From Adhaeribacter swui (GTDB lineage: Bacteria > Bacteroidota > Bacteroidia > Cytophagales > Hymenobacteraceae): a stretch of 64,000 nt of DNA. Of the stretch, positions 32,846-42,227 are shown piece after piece. Numbering within the stretch: position 1 is the first letter of the stretch; every line of letters starts with the position of its first letter. Position numbers and translations under genes: made by a program. Under the pieces are notes generated by a model. The model had not been told where the DNA came from and did not search any database. It saw only the letters and a list, made by a program, of their open reading frames with translations. Where the stretch lies: positions 62,001 through 126,000 of the forward strand of contig NZ_CP055154.1 of NCBI RefSeq assembly GCF_014217805.1, in the 5' to 3' direction.

Positions 32846-32924
32846 AAAAAGTAATTTCTCGTAACAAAGAGGATTAGGAATTTTAAAAATGAAAAGGATA
32901 CCATTACTTGGTAGCCTTTTATTT

Positions 32925-34937
32925 TTAAAATTTCATCCGTTGAATTCGGATAGCATTTAGGATAGCTAAGAAAGCTACGCCCACGTCGGCAAAAACAGCT
33001 TCCCACATGGAGGCCACGCCAAAAGCGCCAAAGACCAGTACCAGTGCTTTTACGCCAAAGGCTAAACCGATATTTTGCCAAACAATCTGATTTGTTTTCT
33101 TACCCAGATTGATGGCCGTCGCAATTTTAAAGGGTTGATCGTTTTGAATCACTACATCGGCCGTTTCAATGGCCGCATCGGAACCCAGGCCACCCATTGC
33201 CAAACCTACATCCGCTAGAGCAATAACCGGAGCATCGTTAATACCATCACCCACAAACGCTACGGTTTTTCCTTGCTTCTTTAACGCTTCCACGTGGCTT
33301 ACTTTATCTTCCGGCAGCAAACCGCCAAAAGCCTGATCTATCTGTAAGGAAGCCGCCACTTTTTGTACAATGCTATCTTTATCTCCCGAAAGCATCACAA
33401 TCGTTTTAATGCCCAGCTGGTGTAATCTCGCTACTGCTGCCGGGGCATCTTCTTTAATTTTATCGGCAATAGTAATGTAACCCACGTATTGATTATTGAT
33501 GGCCACCAGGACAATGCTTTCTACTATAGAATCAATTTCAGCCGGATAAGCTACCTGGAATTTCTTTAGCAGTTTGCCATTGCCAACCAAGAGCGTTTTA
33601 TCCTCTACGGTGCCTTTTAAACCGTGTCCGGATATTTCCTCGACGTTGGTTACTTGCTTCTGCCGGTAACTTTCACCCGCATGCGCGACCACAGCCAAGG
33701 CAATAGGATGCGTAGATTTACTTTCCAAAGCAGCTGCCAAGGACAAAAACTCTGCTTGGTCCAGACCATTGACCTGCACTTCCTGGACCTGAAAAACCCC
33801 TTCGGTTAAGGTGCCCGTTTTATCCATAACCACCGTATCGACCTTGGTCATTAAGTCCAGGTAATTGGATCCTTTAAAAAGAATTCCGTTTTTAGAAGCA
33901 GCTCCAATGCCACCAAAATACCCCAAAGGAATAGAAACTACCAGGGCGCACGGACAGGAAATCACTAAGAATATTAAGGCCCGGTAAAGCCAATCATTAA
34001 ACACGTAATCCGTCACAAAAAAGTAAGGCAACAGCGTCAATGCAATGGCCAGGAATACTACTACCGGTGTGTACACTTTAGCAAAACGGGTAATAAATTG
34101 CTGCGTTTTGGCTTTCCGGCTACTAGCCTGTTCTACTAATTGCAATATTTTAGAAAGAGCACTATTCTCGTAAGTCGAAGTGATTTGCAACTGAATTACC
34201 TGGTCCAGGTTAATCATACCCGCCAGTACTTTCTCCCCCTTGCTTTTGGTATCTGGTTTAGATTCCCCGGTCAAGGCAGCGGTATTAAAAGAGGACCGTT
34301 CGGTAAGCAGATTTCCGTCTAAAGCTACCTTCTCTCCTGGTTTAACCTGAATAATATCCCCCACTTTAACCTGCTGCGGGTTAATAGATTTAATTTGGCC
34401 TTGTTGTACCAGATCCACAATTTCCGGCCGGTTATCAATTAAGGCTTTGATCGATTTGCGGGATCGTGCCACGGCTGCTTCCTGGAAGTGCTCACCAATA
34501 ACGTAAAACAGCATCACCGCTACCCCTTCCGCGTATTCACCAATGTAGAAAGCTCCCAAGGTGGCAATACCCATCAACAGGAATTCATTAAAAATGCTGC
34601 CTTTAACTATATTTTTAGCCGCATGCAGTAACACTTTACCCCCCACCAGTATATAGGCAAAGGTGTAGACGGCTAACCGGGTATAGCCTATAAACCAGTC
34701 CACTTTAAAATAGTCTAAAGCAATACCGGCAAGTAACAGAACCAGGCTTATGATGGTGGGTAGGTAAGAAGTTTCTTCGTCCTCCTTCTCCTCCGCGGTA
34801 GCCGCTCCTGGTGCTACTTCGCAGCAGCCTTTCTCGTCCGTTTTCGTTGGACCTGGTTGCTCCGCGGTCCGGGGAGAAGTAATCTCCATGGGCTTTAAGG
34901 GAGCACTCGGATTAGTATCTTGGTTTGTTTTCATCAT
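32925..34937 (-). CDS. zntA: Zn/Cd/Pb-exporting P1B-type ATPase (ZntA-like)
   Basis: The product has 670 residues. The N-terminal tail lacks an HMA domain and instead has a CC pair (EKGCCEVAP) within a charged stretch. The membrane motif is SCPCALVVSIPLGYFGG (about residue 328), the form typical of Zn(II)/Cd(II)/Pb(II) pumps. TGESKP, FDKTGT-type (MDKTGTLTEG), STHPIA and GDGINDAPVIA complete the catalytic core. The start is ATG-ATG (34937/34934), overlapping the DUF3703 stop by 4 bases, so translation is coupled. Control is probably from the palindrome-bearing promoter at 35342-35377. Confidence 0.92.
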   Translation of the reverse strand: MMKTNQDTNPSAPLKPMEITSPRTAEQPGPTKTDEKGCCEVAPGAATAEEKEDEETSYLPTIISLVLLLAGIALDYFKVDWFIGYTRLAVYTFAYILVGGKVLLHAAKNIVKGSIFNEFLLMGIATLGAFYIGEYAEGVAVMLFYVIGEHFQEAAVARSRKSIKALIDNRPEIVDLVQQGQIKSINPQQVKVGDIIQVKPGEKVALDGNLLTERSSFNTAALTGESKPDTKSKGEKVLAGMINLDQVIQLQITSTYENSALSKILQLVEQASSRKAKTQQFITRFAKVYTPVVVFLAIALTLLPYFFVTDYVFNDWLYRALIFLVISCPCALVVSIPLGYFGGIGAASKNGILFKGSNYLDLMTKVDTVVMDKTGTLTEGVFQVQEVQVNGLDQAEFLSLAAALESKSTHPIALAVVAHAGESYRQKQVTNVEEISGHGLKGTVEDKTLLVGNGKLLKKFQVAYPAEIDSIVESIVLVAINNQYVGYITIADKIKEDAPAAVARLHQLGIKTIVMLSGDKDSIVQKVAASLQIDQAFGGLLPEDKVSHVEALKKQGKTVAFVGDGINDAPVIALADVGLAMGGLGSDAAIETADVVIQNDQPFKIATAINLGKKTNQIVWQNIGLAFGVKALVLVFGAFGVASMWEAVFADVGVAFLAILNAIRIQRMKF

Positions 34938-35299
34938 CTTAATTTAATTTTAGAATTAGCTTGCAGGATGATTACCTGCAAGTCACGGGGGATAGGCATC
35001 GGTTTCCAGGCCACTACATTCGCTCCCCCCGTATTTCCAACCGGGATCGTACCCGCCCAGGATTTTATGCCGCCTACCAAGAGCCGGGGCAATTGCCCTA
35101 TGATCTCTTTCGCATTTCGGGTTTTAATACCAAAGGCCAGCATCTTGCCGTGTACGGCGGTATGTTCTACCGGGTAAGGCTGTCCTAAAATATGAGCCCG
35201 CTCCAAATGGTGCCAAGCCTTTTCCAGCTGCCGCTTTTGCGCATACGCTTGGTAATCTTTTAATTCCTGCTCGTAATAAGGCCGTAGCGTACGGGGCAT
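34934..35299 (-). CDS. DUF3703 family protein, coupled to zntA
   Basis: From ATG 35299 (MPRTLRPYYEQEL) the protein has 121 residues; an upstream ATG at 35317 would add six. The family core is WHHLERAHILGQPYPVEHTAVHGKML with several histidines, then the C-terminal GNTGGANVVAWKPMPIP. It is cytoplasmic and its function is unknown. It commonly lies beside zinc/cobalt/cadmium efflux genes. The stop TGA overlaps the zntA start ATG. The His cluster (HH, H, H, H) could bind zinc, which is inference. Confidence 0.85.
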   Translation of the reverse strand: MPRTLRPYYEQELKDYQAYAQKRQLEKAWHHLERAHILGQPYPVEHTAVHGKMLAFGIKTRNAKEIIGQLPRLLVGGIKSWAGTIPVGNTGGANVVAWKPMPIPRDLQVIILQANSKIKLR

Positions 35300-35341
35300 T
35301 TTCCAATGGAACCACATCGTATTGTATTAATTTTATCAGCA

Positions 35342-35377
35342 CAAAGGTAGTATCAGCTGCCCTGCAACTGCATTGCA
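35342..35377 (-). promoter_or_regulatory. Promoter and Fur-type palindrome upstream of DUF3703-zntA
   Basis: Read leftward: TGCAATGCAGTTGCA (35377-35363, an imperfect 6-3-6 palindrome), a 13-base gap, then TACCTTTG (35349-35342), an exact -7 box. The same order and spacing occurs before DUF6660 at 41908-41943. The palindrome overlaps the region where the upstream promoter element should be. Confidence 0.75.
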
Positions 35378-35797
35378 TTATTTACTGCTACAACTACCAC
35401 AAGTACCTTTCACTACCAGATTAACTTCTTCCGTTTTAAACTGGCTAGGCAGCGCAATTTCTGGAATGTGGGACTTGGGTAAACAGAACGTTTCGCGACA
35501 CTGGTTACAAAAGAAATGCACGTGTAAGTCGTGATGTTCCTGCGTAGTACAATCGTCCGGACACAAGGCATACTTCACCGAGCCGCTACCGTCCTCAATG
35601 TGATGCACCAAGCCTTTTTCTTCAAAGGTTTTTAAGGTCCGGTACAGCGTAATCCGGTCGGAGCGCAGAAAATACGATTCTAAATTATTTAAAGAAACGG
35701 CCGCAGTTTGCTGAAGCAGGTAATCCAGCACCAATAGGCGCATCGCCGTCGGCCGAATCCCTTTTTGCTGTAACATTTTATCTAATTCTGGTAACAT
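35378..35797 (-). CDS. Fur-family metal-dependent regulator (Zur-like)
   Basis: The product has 139 residues. The winged helix is residues 1-70 (RPTAMRLLVLDYLLQ, SDRITLYRTLKTFEE). The metal region has HVHFFCNQCRETFC (H92, H94, C97, C100) and a C-terminal CGSC (C133, C136), i.e. the structural-zinc CxxC pairs of the family. The zinc-efflux neighbours suggest zinc sensing, although Zur proteins more often control uptake. It lies between czcB and DUF3703 and is flanked by two copies of a palindrome that it may bind (35363-35377 and 41929-41943). Confidence 0.88.
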   Translation of the reverse strand: MLPELDKMLQQKGIRPTAMRLLVLDYLLQQTAAVSLNNLESYFLRSDRITLYRTLKTFEEKGLVHHIEDGSGSVKYALCPDDCTTQEHHDLHVHFFCNQCRETFCLPKSHIPEIALPSQFKTEEVNLVVKGTCGSCSSK

Positions 35798-35809
35798 AAC
35801 ATTAAGAGA

Positions 35810-37018
35810 TTAGTGGCCGTGTCCTTCGCCTTCTTCTTCGGTATTTTTTATTTTAGCCAGCAAAGAATAGGCTCCTTTGACCGCGATCAAATCCTTGATG
35901 GCGGCTGGTTCCACAATTTCGGTATACCCGCTTTCGGTTACACCTTTCCGGATTTCTACCATCTGGAAATCACGCATCTTGGTGCCTTTTTCCTGCCGTT
36001 CCCCTTTGAAAACAAAGATGTAATCCTTTCCTTCGGATTGAACTACGGCCTCCTGGGGCAAGGCCGGTACGGTATTGTTGTTGAGCTCCACAAAAGCCTT
36101 CACGTACATACCGGGTATCAACTGGGTTTCTTCTTTATCTAAGTGCGCGTGCACGCGAACCGTGCGCTCCGGACTTATTTCCCGGCCGATCAGGTGCAGT
36201 GTGGCCATTCGTTCCCTGCCGGATTCATTCGGTAGGGTAAAGCGAATTTTCTGGCCCACTTTCAACTTCGTAATATCTTTTTCAAACACCGTTAGCTCCA
36301 CGTGTAAGTGCTCGGTATCAACAATTTTAAAGAGAACATCCGTGGGCGTCACGTAGCTGCCCCGATTTGTATTTACCTCGGTTACGTAACCATTAATGGG
36401 GGAATGAATGGGTAAAGTGCGCGTAATATTGCCTGGTTGTAGTTTACTGGCCGAAATGCCCAGGTGGGCTAATTGTTGCTTTAAACCATTTACCCGGCTT
36501 TGCATGGCCTTATACTGAGCAGTTACCTGTTGGAAGTTTTTGGCCGGACCTACTTTTTCCGCGGCTAATTCTTTTTGCCGTTCGTACTCCAGCGTTAAAT
36601 ACTCCAACTGGCTGGTACTCTCCAAGTAGTCCTGCTGAATCGTGACAAATTCCGGATTTTCAATGACGGCCACTAACTGTCCTTTTTTAATGCGCATGCC
36701 TTGCAGCAAGTCTGTACTTTGGACAAAACCGCCTAGAGGAACACTCACCGATACTAAGTTTTGGGGTGGCACATCCAAAAGGCCATTTACCGCGATCACA
36801 TTGCTTAAGTTTTTGGGCGCTATCTTTCCTAGCTCCACTTTGCCAATGACAAACTGCTCCGGGGTAAGTTCCACCGCGGTTTCGCTTTCTTCGTGCGGTT
36901 CTTCTTCCTGGGCCGACTCGACTGCCACAGGTTCTTCTTTTTCTGCTCCCGCCTTTTCGGACGTGCAGGAGCTTATTAGAAAAAGGCTAATAACAACTAT
37001 ATAAATCTTGAATTTCAT
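35810..37018 (-). CDS. czcB: RND efflux periplasmic adaptor (CzcB/CusB family) lipoprotein
   Basis: The product has 402 residues. The lipobox ISSC lies at the end of a short leader (LFLISSCTSEK). An acidic Glu-rich stretch follows, then the barrel-sandwich and hairpin core (LQGMRIKKGQLVAVIENPEF, QLEYLTLEYERQKELAAEKVG) and the beta-barrel domains. The C-terminus ends EEGEGHGH, a likely metal-binding tail. It bridges the inner-membrane pump and the outer-membrane channel, both of which are encoded by the preceding fused gene. It is 25 bases downstream of that gene and 12 upstream of the Fur-family gene. Confidence 0.92.
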   Translation of the reverse strand: MKFKIYIVVISLFLISSCTSEKAGAEKEEPVAVESAQEEEPHEESETAVELTPEQFVIGKVELGKIAPKNLSNVIAVNGLLDVPPQNLVSVSVPLGGFVQSTDLLQGMRIKKGQLVAVIENPEFVTIQQDYLESTSQLEYLTLEYERQKELAAEKVGPAKNFQQVTAQYKAMQSRVNGLKQQLAHLGISASKLQPGNITRTLPIHSPINGYVTEVNTNRGSYVTPTDVLFKIVDTEHLHVELTVFEKDITKLKVGQKIRFTLPNESGRERMATLHLIGREISPERTVRVHAHLDKEETQLIPGMYVKAFVELNNNTVPALPQEAVVQSEGKDYIFVFKGERQEKGTKMRDFQMVEIRKGVTESGYTEIVEPAAIKDLIAVKGAYSLLAKIKNTEEEGEGHGH

Positions 37019-37043
37019 TTTCTTGAGGTATGACTAATTAAAA

Positions 37044-40000
37044 TTACTGGCCCGAGATAAACTCCAGCTCCACGACCACTTCATTATACTTTTGCAAGGC
37101 TTCTAAATGATTGGCTTTGATCGCCAACGCGCGACGGATGCTTTGCACATATTCCTGATAGTCGATGACGCCATTTTGAAAACCTTTTTCCGCGTGTTGG
37201 ATCAGTAAATTCGCCAGCGGCAAACCCGTTTTCTCGTAATAGTCCAGGTTCGTTTCCTGTTTGCGGAGGCGCTGGGTCGCTAATTTTAGCTGCGTGGTAA
37301 GCTGGGCCTGCTGAAACTGATAAGTAGCTTCCGCTAGTTTTTCCTGGTACTGGGCCGCTTGGATGCGGGCCGAACCAGCCCGGTACCATAAAGGAAGGGA
37401 GATACCTACCTGGATCCCTGTAAACCGGTCGCCACTGGTAAATTTTTGTTCCACTCCATTTACATTTTGCGGTCCGATAAGCGATTGATTAAAGTAGCCC
37501 AGATTAAACTCCGGCAGTAAACGGGCTCGTTCCAACTTGGTTTGAAGGCGAGCTACTTCTTGTTGCTGCTGAAAAACCGCTACTTGGGGTTGTCCCAGCA
37601 GTATGCTGGTATCCGGCACCATTACGGGTAATCGCATAAACGCCGTAGTAGCCATAATTACGGGTACCTGACTGTGCAGTAAATTCTGTAACTGGGTGCG
37701 ATATAATTCCTGCTCGGCTTGGGTCTGCTCGATGGTATTTTTTACTTCTACCTGCTCCGCTTGGGCTGTAGCTTGCTCCAGTAAATTGGTCTCTCCGGTA
37801 CGTAAACGAATCGTACTAGCCCGTAAGAAGTTGGTGTATAAGCTATCTTGGTAATGTAAGAGCCGTAATTTCGCTTGTTGGTATACTAGGCCATAGTAAG
37901 CACTTTTAACTTCCCGGACTAGCTCCCGCTGCCGAACGGATAAACTTAACTCACTGCCCCGGATGTTAGTTTTGGCTAAGCGGGCCTGGTTAGCATAAAC
38001 CGAAGGAAAAGCAAAGGATTGGGTAATCGTAAAATTATTATCCTTATTGACCGAATTAATCTGACCGTATACCGCTTCGATGTTAGTTTTACCAATATCT
38101 ACGGCCGCCCCGCGCAAACTTTTGATAGCGGAAATTTGATAATTAGCCGCCTGGATACTCTTGTTTTGGGTTAATGCCTGATTGATCGCTTGTGGTAAGG
38201 TTAAACCTGGTTCCGTTACTTGAGCTTTAACTAGGTCAGGCAAGAAGATTCCGGCTCCTATCACTAAAAGAATGATAGATGCCGTGCCCAAACGGGAAGT
38301 AGTAAGTTGACTGCTGGATATTCTGCTTTCCCGAAATCGTTCTAATAAGATATACAGAATAGGCAAAACCACTAAGGTTAGTAAGGTAGCCGACACTAGC
38401 CCCCCAATAACCACCGTAGCCAAAGGCTTTTGTACTTCGGCTCCTGCGGTATTGGATAAGGCCATGGGTAAGAAACCTAAGGAAGCTACCAGGGCTGTCA
38501 TTATCACCGGCCGCAAGCGCACCTCCAAGCCTTTTAAAACCCGTTCGGTTATATTAGTTATACCTTCGGACTTAAGTTGATTGAAATAGCTAATTAGCAC
38601 GATGCCATTTAATACCGCTACGCCAAATAAGGCGATAAAACCCACGCCGGCCGAAATACTAAAAGGCATGCCGCGCAGCCATAAAGCCAGTACCCCCCCA
38701 ATAGCCGATAGGGGAATAGCCGTAAAGATGAGCAGACTTTGCGCCACGGAGCGGAAAGTGAAAAACAATAACAAAAAGATCAAAAACAAAGCTATGGGTA
38801 CGGCTACCGAAAGGCGTTCTTTGGCTTTTTGTAGATTTTCAAATTGCCCGCCGTAGGTAACATAGTAACCGGTTGGTAGCTTCAATTGACTACTCACTTT
38901 CTCTTGCAACTCCGCCACAATGCTTTCTACATCCCGGCCGCGAACGTTAAAGCCAATGGTAATCCGGCGCTTGGCATCATCCCGCTGAATCTGACTAGGT
39001 CCGGTTTGAAAGTTGATTTGGGCCACTTGCTCTAGGGGTACCTGGTCCCCGTGCGGAGTGGTAACATATAGACCGCGCACATCTTCCAGGCTTTGGCGAT
39101 TAGCGGAAGCTAACCGCACAACTACGTCAAAGCGTTTTTCTCCTTCGTAAATAACCCCCGCGGATTGCCCGGCAAATCCCGTTTGGATGGTCCGGTTTAC
39201 GTCTTCGATGTTGAGCCCAAATTGAGAAATTTTATCCCGGTCGAACGTAATAACAATTTGAGGTAAGCCAGTAATTTGCTCCACGTACAGATCTTCGGCT
39301 CCTTCGACCGTCGAAACAATCTTCCCCATTTTACCTGCTTGCTCACTTAGCACGTCTAAATTTTCTCCGTAAATCTTCATTACTACATCCTGCCGCGCCC
39401 CGCTCATCAACTCATTAAACCGCATCTGAATAGGTTGCTGGAACCCGAAAGTAACCCCAGGGATGGCTTCCAAGGCCTCTGCCATTCTTCCGGCTAATTC
39501 TTGGGAATCATCCGCTTTCTTCCAGTCATCTTTATCCTTTAGTATAATCATCAAATCACACGCTTCTACCGGCATAGGATCTGTTGGAATCTCGGCTGAG
39601 CCAACTTTGGCTACAACTTCTTTTACTTCGTCCGGAAAATTTTTCAGGATTATTTCGGCAGCTTGCGTAGCAGCTTCAATGGTTTGGGAAATAGAGCTGC
39701 CGCTCATCACCCGCGTTTCTACGGCATAATCTCCCTCATCTAAAGAAGGAATAAACTCCCCACCCATCCGCAGAAAAATAAGGAGACTGCCTATAAAGAG
39801 TAAAAACGAGGTAATTAGAACCACGGCTTTGCGCCGTAAAGCAAATGCTATCAAGGGCTCGTATAACCAGTGAAAGAAACCCATGATCCGGTCCGCAATA
39901 GTTTTACGGTAGTCAATCTTCTTGCTTAAAAAGAAAGCCGAAACCATCGGTACATAAGTCAGGGAAAGAAGAAAAGCACCCAGAATGGCAAAAGCTACCG

Positions 40001-41438
40001 TTTGCGCCATGGGGCGGAACATTTTACCTTCAATACCTACTAGGGCTAAAATAGGGAGGTAAACGATTAAAATGATGATTTCCCCGAAGGCGGCCGAACT
40101 TCGGATTTTAGAAGCTGATTCGTATACTTCCTGGTCCATCTCCTCCTGCGTTAAAGGCCGCAAAACTTTTCGGATTCCTAAATGATGCAGGGTAGCTTCC
40201 ACGATAATTACCGCGCCATCGACAATTAAACCAAAGTCAATCGCGCCCAGGCTCATGAGATTACCCGATACGCCAAACAAATTCATCAAGGAAATGGCAA
40301 ACAGCATAGCCAGGGGAATAACGGAAGCTACAATCAAACCAGCTCGCCAGTTACCGAGGAGTAATACTAGGACAAATATTACAATCAGGGCACCTTCAGC
40401 CAGGTTACGGGTTACCGTGCTAATGGCATTATTAACTAGTTTGGACCGGTCCAGAAACGGCTCAATGACCACGCCCTCCGGTAAGGTTTTTTCAATGGTA
40501 GCTACCTTCTGTTTCACAGCTTTAATCACCTGGGAGGCATTTGCTCCTTTCAGCATCAGGACCAAGCCTCCTACGACTTCTCCTTCGGTATTCCGCGTCA
40601 TGGCCCCATAACGAACGGCACTACCAAATTGTACCGTAGCCACATCCCGGATAAGCACCGGTACTCCGTTTTCGTTAGATTGAACTACTATCTTCTGAAT
40701 ATCTTCTATACTACCGGCCAAGCCTTCACTGCGAATGAAATAGGCATTTGGCTTGCGATCAATGTAAGCCCCACCCGTATTCTGGTTGTTCTTCTCCAGG
40801 GCAGTGAAAATATCGCTGATGCTGATATTGGTACTGCGAAGCCTTTCCGGATCAATGGCTATTTCGTATTGCTTCACGTGCCCCCCAAAGCTGCTTACCT
40901 CTGCTACGCCCGGAGTGCCTAACAGCTGCCGGCGCACAATCCAATCCTGAATAGTGCGGAGATCCATATCCGAAAACTTATCCGCGTAACCTTCTTTGGT
41001 GTGGAGCACATACTGATAGATCTCCCCTAAACCGGTAGAAACGGGCGCTAATTCGGGTGAGCCAACCCCCGCTGGAATTTGGTTTTCGGCCTCCTTCAAG
41101 CGTTCGGAAACCTGCTGCCGGGCCCAGTAAATATCGACTTGGTCTTTAAAAACAATGGTTACGACGGATAAACCAAAACGGGAAAAAGAACGGATTTCTT
41201 CCATATCCGGAATCGTGGACATGGTGACTTCCACGGGAAAAGAAATAAGCCTTTCTACTTCCTGCGCGGCTAGGGAAGGACTTACCGTAATGACTTGCAC
41301 CTGGTTATTGGTAATGTCCGGTACGGCATCTACCGTCAGCTGCGTTACCGAGTAGCTACCCCAGACGATCAAGGCCAGGGTAAACAGGCCAATGATTAAT
41401 TTGTTATGAATAGAAAAATGAATGATGCGATCCAGCAT
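37044..41438 (-). CDS. czcA: CzcA-type heavy-metal RND pump fused to a TolC/CzcC outer-membrane channel
   Basis: The product has 1464 residues, about 400 more than an RND pump alone. Roughly residues 1-1050 are CzcA: TVDAVPDITNNQVQV near the start, the TM4 proton-relay helix with DFGLIVDGAVIIVE, and 12 membrane segments. After a linker (about 1055-1065) a hydrophobic segment IILLVIGAGIFLPDLVKAQ looks like an internal signal peptide. From about 1090 to the end is an OMF protein (LTLPQAINQALTQNKSIQAA, then coiled helices). The fusion occurs in other Bacteroidota. The internal leader would let the channel part cross to the envelope, perhaps after cleavage. Zn/Co/Cd substrates are inferred from the zntA and Fur neighbours. 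Confidence 0.93.
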   Translation of the reverse strand: MLDRIIHFSIHNKLIIGLFTLALIVWGSYSVTQLTVDAVPDITNNQVQVITVSPSLAAQEVERLISFPVEVTMSTIPDMEEIRSFSRFGLSVVTIVFKDQVDIYWARQQVSERLKEAENQIPAGVGSPELAPVSTGLGEIYQYVLHTKEGYADKFSDMDLRTIQDWIVRRQLLGTPGVAEVSSFGGHVKQYEIAIDPERLRSTNISISDIFTALEKNNQNTGGAYIDRKPNAYFIRSEGLAGSIEDIQKIVVQSNENGVPVLIRDVATVQFGSAVRYGAMTRNTEGEVVGGLVLMLKGANASQVIKAVKQKVATIEKTLPEGVVIEPFLDRSKLVNNAISTVTRNLAEGALIVIFVLVLLLGNWRAGLIVASVIPLAMLFAISLMNLFGVSGNLMSLGAIDFGLIVDGAVIIVEATLHHLGIRKVLRPLTQEEMDQEVYESASKIRSSAAFGEIIILIVYLPILALVGIEGKMFRPMAQTVAFAILGAFLLSLTYVPMVSAFFLSKKIDYRKTIADRIMGFFHWLYEPLIAFALRRKAVVLITSFLLFIGSLLIFLRMGGEFIPSLDEGDYAVETRVMSGSSISQTIEAATQAAEIILKNFPDEVKEVVAKVGSAEIPTDPMPVEACDLMIILKDKDDWKKADDSQELAGRMAEALEAIPGVTFGFQQPIQMRFNELMSGARQDVVMKIYGENLDVLSEQAGKMGKIVSTVEGAEDLYVEQITGLPQIVITFDRDKISQFGLNIEDVNRTIQTGFAGQSAGVIYEGEKRFDVVVRLASANRQSLEDVRGLYVTTPHGDQVPLEQVAQINFQTGPSQIQRDDAKRRITIGFNVRGRDVESIVAELQEKVSSQLKLPTGYYVTYGGQFENLQKAKERLSVAVPIALFLIFLLLFFTFRSVAQSLLIFTAIPLSAIGGVLALWLRGMPFSISAGVGFIALFGVAVLNGIVLISYFNQLKSEGITNITERVLKGLEVRLRPVIMTALVASLGFLPMALSNTAGAEVQKPLATVVIGGLVSATLLTLVVLPILYILLERFRESRISSSQLTTSRLGTASIILLVIGAGIFLPDLVKAQVTEPGLTLPQAINQALTQNKSIQAANYQISAIKSLRGAAVDIGKTNIEAVYGQINSVNKDNNFTITQSFAFPSVYANQARLAKTNIRGSELSLSVRQRELVREVKSAYYGLVYQQAKLRLLHYQDSLYTNFLRASTIRLRTGETNLLEQATAQAEQVEVKNTIEQTQAEQELYRTQLQNLLHSQVPVIMATTAFMRLPVMVPDTSILLGQPQVAVFQQQQEVARLQTKLERARLLPEFNLGYFNQSLIGPQNVNGVEQKFTSGDRFTGIQVGISLPLWYRAGSARIQAAQYQEKLAEATYQFQQAQLTTQLKLATQRLRKQETNLDYYEKTGLPLANLLIQHAEKGFQNGVIDYQEYVQSIRRALAIKANHLEALQKYNEVVVELEFISGQ

Positions 41439-41586
41439 AATCGAAACTTTTTAAATCAAAAATAGAATGATGCTGCGCGGGTAAACCTCTCCCTTTAATC
41501 CGCGGCTAAGCGGAATAGAATATCCAAGGAATGGCCTAAAGCTTCCTTAAAGGAGCTTTACCAGGCAGACAAAGACTAAAAATGAT

Positions 41587-41901
41587 TTAAAGTTGGGGCG
41601 GTTGCCAGATAGAAAAAGTAGGATTGGGAATAGAAACCGTCTGGTAAACGGGCACCGGAATGTTTACCAGAACGGGAATAGACTCTAATTTAAAAACAGG
41701 ATGAACCAAAGTGACTCCGGTACAGCACGTACAAAGACACAAAGGAGAACATAGATCCACATCGGAAGAGGGAGATCCTGCACAGGTGTTATCAGCCGAA
41801 ATAGTCTTCTGGGCAGTATTATCCTGTGGTGCTGCATCCGCGCAAGGTATGCAGGATAGCACCAATAAGTAAAAACTGAATATAATGGCAACCCATTTCA
41901 T
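41587..41901 (-). CDS. DUF6660 family small Cys-rich exported protein
   Basis: From ATG 41901 (MKWVAIIFSFYLL) the product has 104 residues. A signal-like hydrophobic start is followed by SCIPCADA, then SPLCLCTCCTG and a hydrophobic C-terminal part ending in WQPPQL. The cysteine cluster CxCxCC could bind metal. It opens the leftward czc block, 148 bases before the pump gene. The -7 box TACCTTTG ends only 6 bases before this ATG, so the mRNA may be leaderless. A TTG at 41910 would place the start inside the promoter. Confidence 0.8.
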   Translation of the reverse strand: MKWVAIIFSFYLLVLSCIPCADAAPQDNTAQKTISADNTCAGSPSSDVDLCSPLCLCTCCTGVTLVHPVFKLESIPVLVNIPVPVYQTVSIPNPTFSIWQPPQL

Positions 41902-41907
41902 GAAGTG

Positions 41908-41943
41908 CAAAGGTAATAATAAAATAGATGCAATGGAATTGCA
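41908..41943 (-). promoter_or_regulatory. Promoter and Fur-type palindrome upstream of the czc block
   Basis: Read leftward: TGCAATTCCATTGCA (41943-41929, a perfect 6-3-6 palindrome), a 13-base gap, then TACCTTTG (41915-41908). Box and spacing are the same as at 35342-35377. It should control DUF6660, the czcA-czcC fusion, czcB and the Fur-family gene. Confidence 0.8.
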
Positions 41944-42227
41944 AAATACAAATGCTTAATTGATTAAACTTTGAATCCTTTTATCAACTATCAAATGAGC
42001 TAATTATTTTTATAAGTTACTTCGTGTTAAGCAGAACAAATTTAATCTCATATTTTCCTGCTTTGTAAATATTTTGGTTTTATGATTTAACCGAGTTATA
42101 TAACTTTTTTCTATAATTATATAACAGTCTTTATTACATAGTCTTTACTTTTGTAAAAGAAGAAATATATTAGACTCAAACCCTAACAAGCAAATCCCGT
42201 TTTACAGTTATATTGTAAATTCCCCAA
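41944..42227. other. Divergent promoter region between the czc and cus blocks
   Basis: This region separates the leftward czc promoter from the rightward HYC_CC_PP-type gene. GTTATATAAC (42095-42104, inside the 12-bp palindrome AGTTATATAACT) and ATTATATAAC (42116-42125) form a tandem pair 21 bases apart upstream of the -7 box TACTTTTG (42146-42153). No gene is seen. Confidence 0.55.
42146..42153 (+). promoter_or_regulatory. -7 box of the cus-side promoter
   Basis: TACTTTTG matches TAnnTTTG, 74 bases before the HYC_CC_PP-type gene, leaving a moderately long leader. The tandem TTATATAA elements lie about 20 and 45 bases upstream of it. Confidence 0.55.

Noticed and set aside
34962-34984. Inverted repeat CTTGCAGG/CCTGCAAG near the end of DUF3703
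   Set aside because: It lies inside coding sequence for the C-terminus and lacks a T tract, so there is no reason to call it regulatory.
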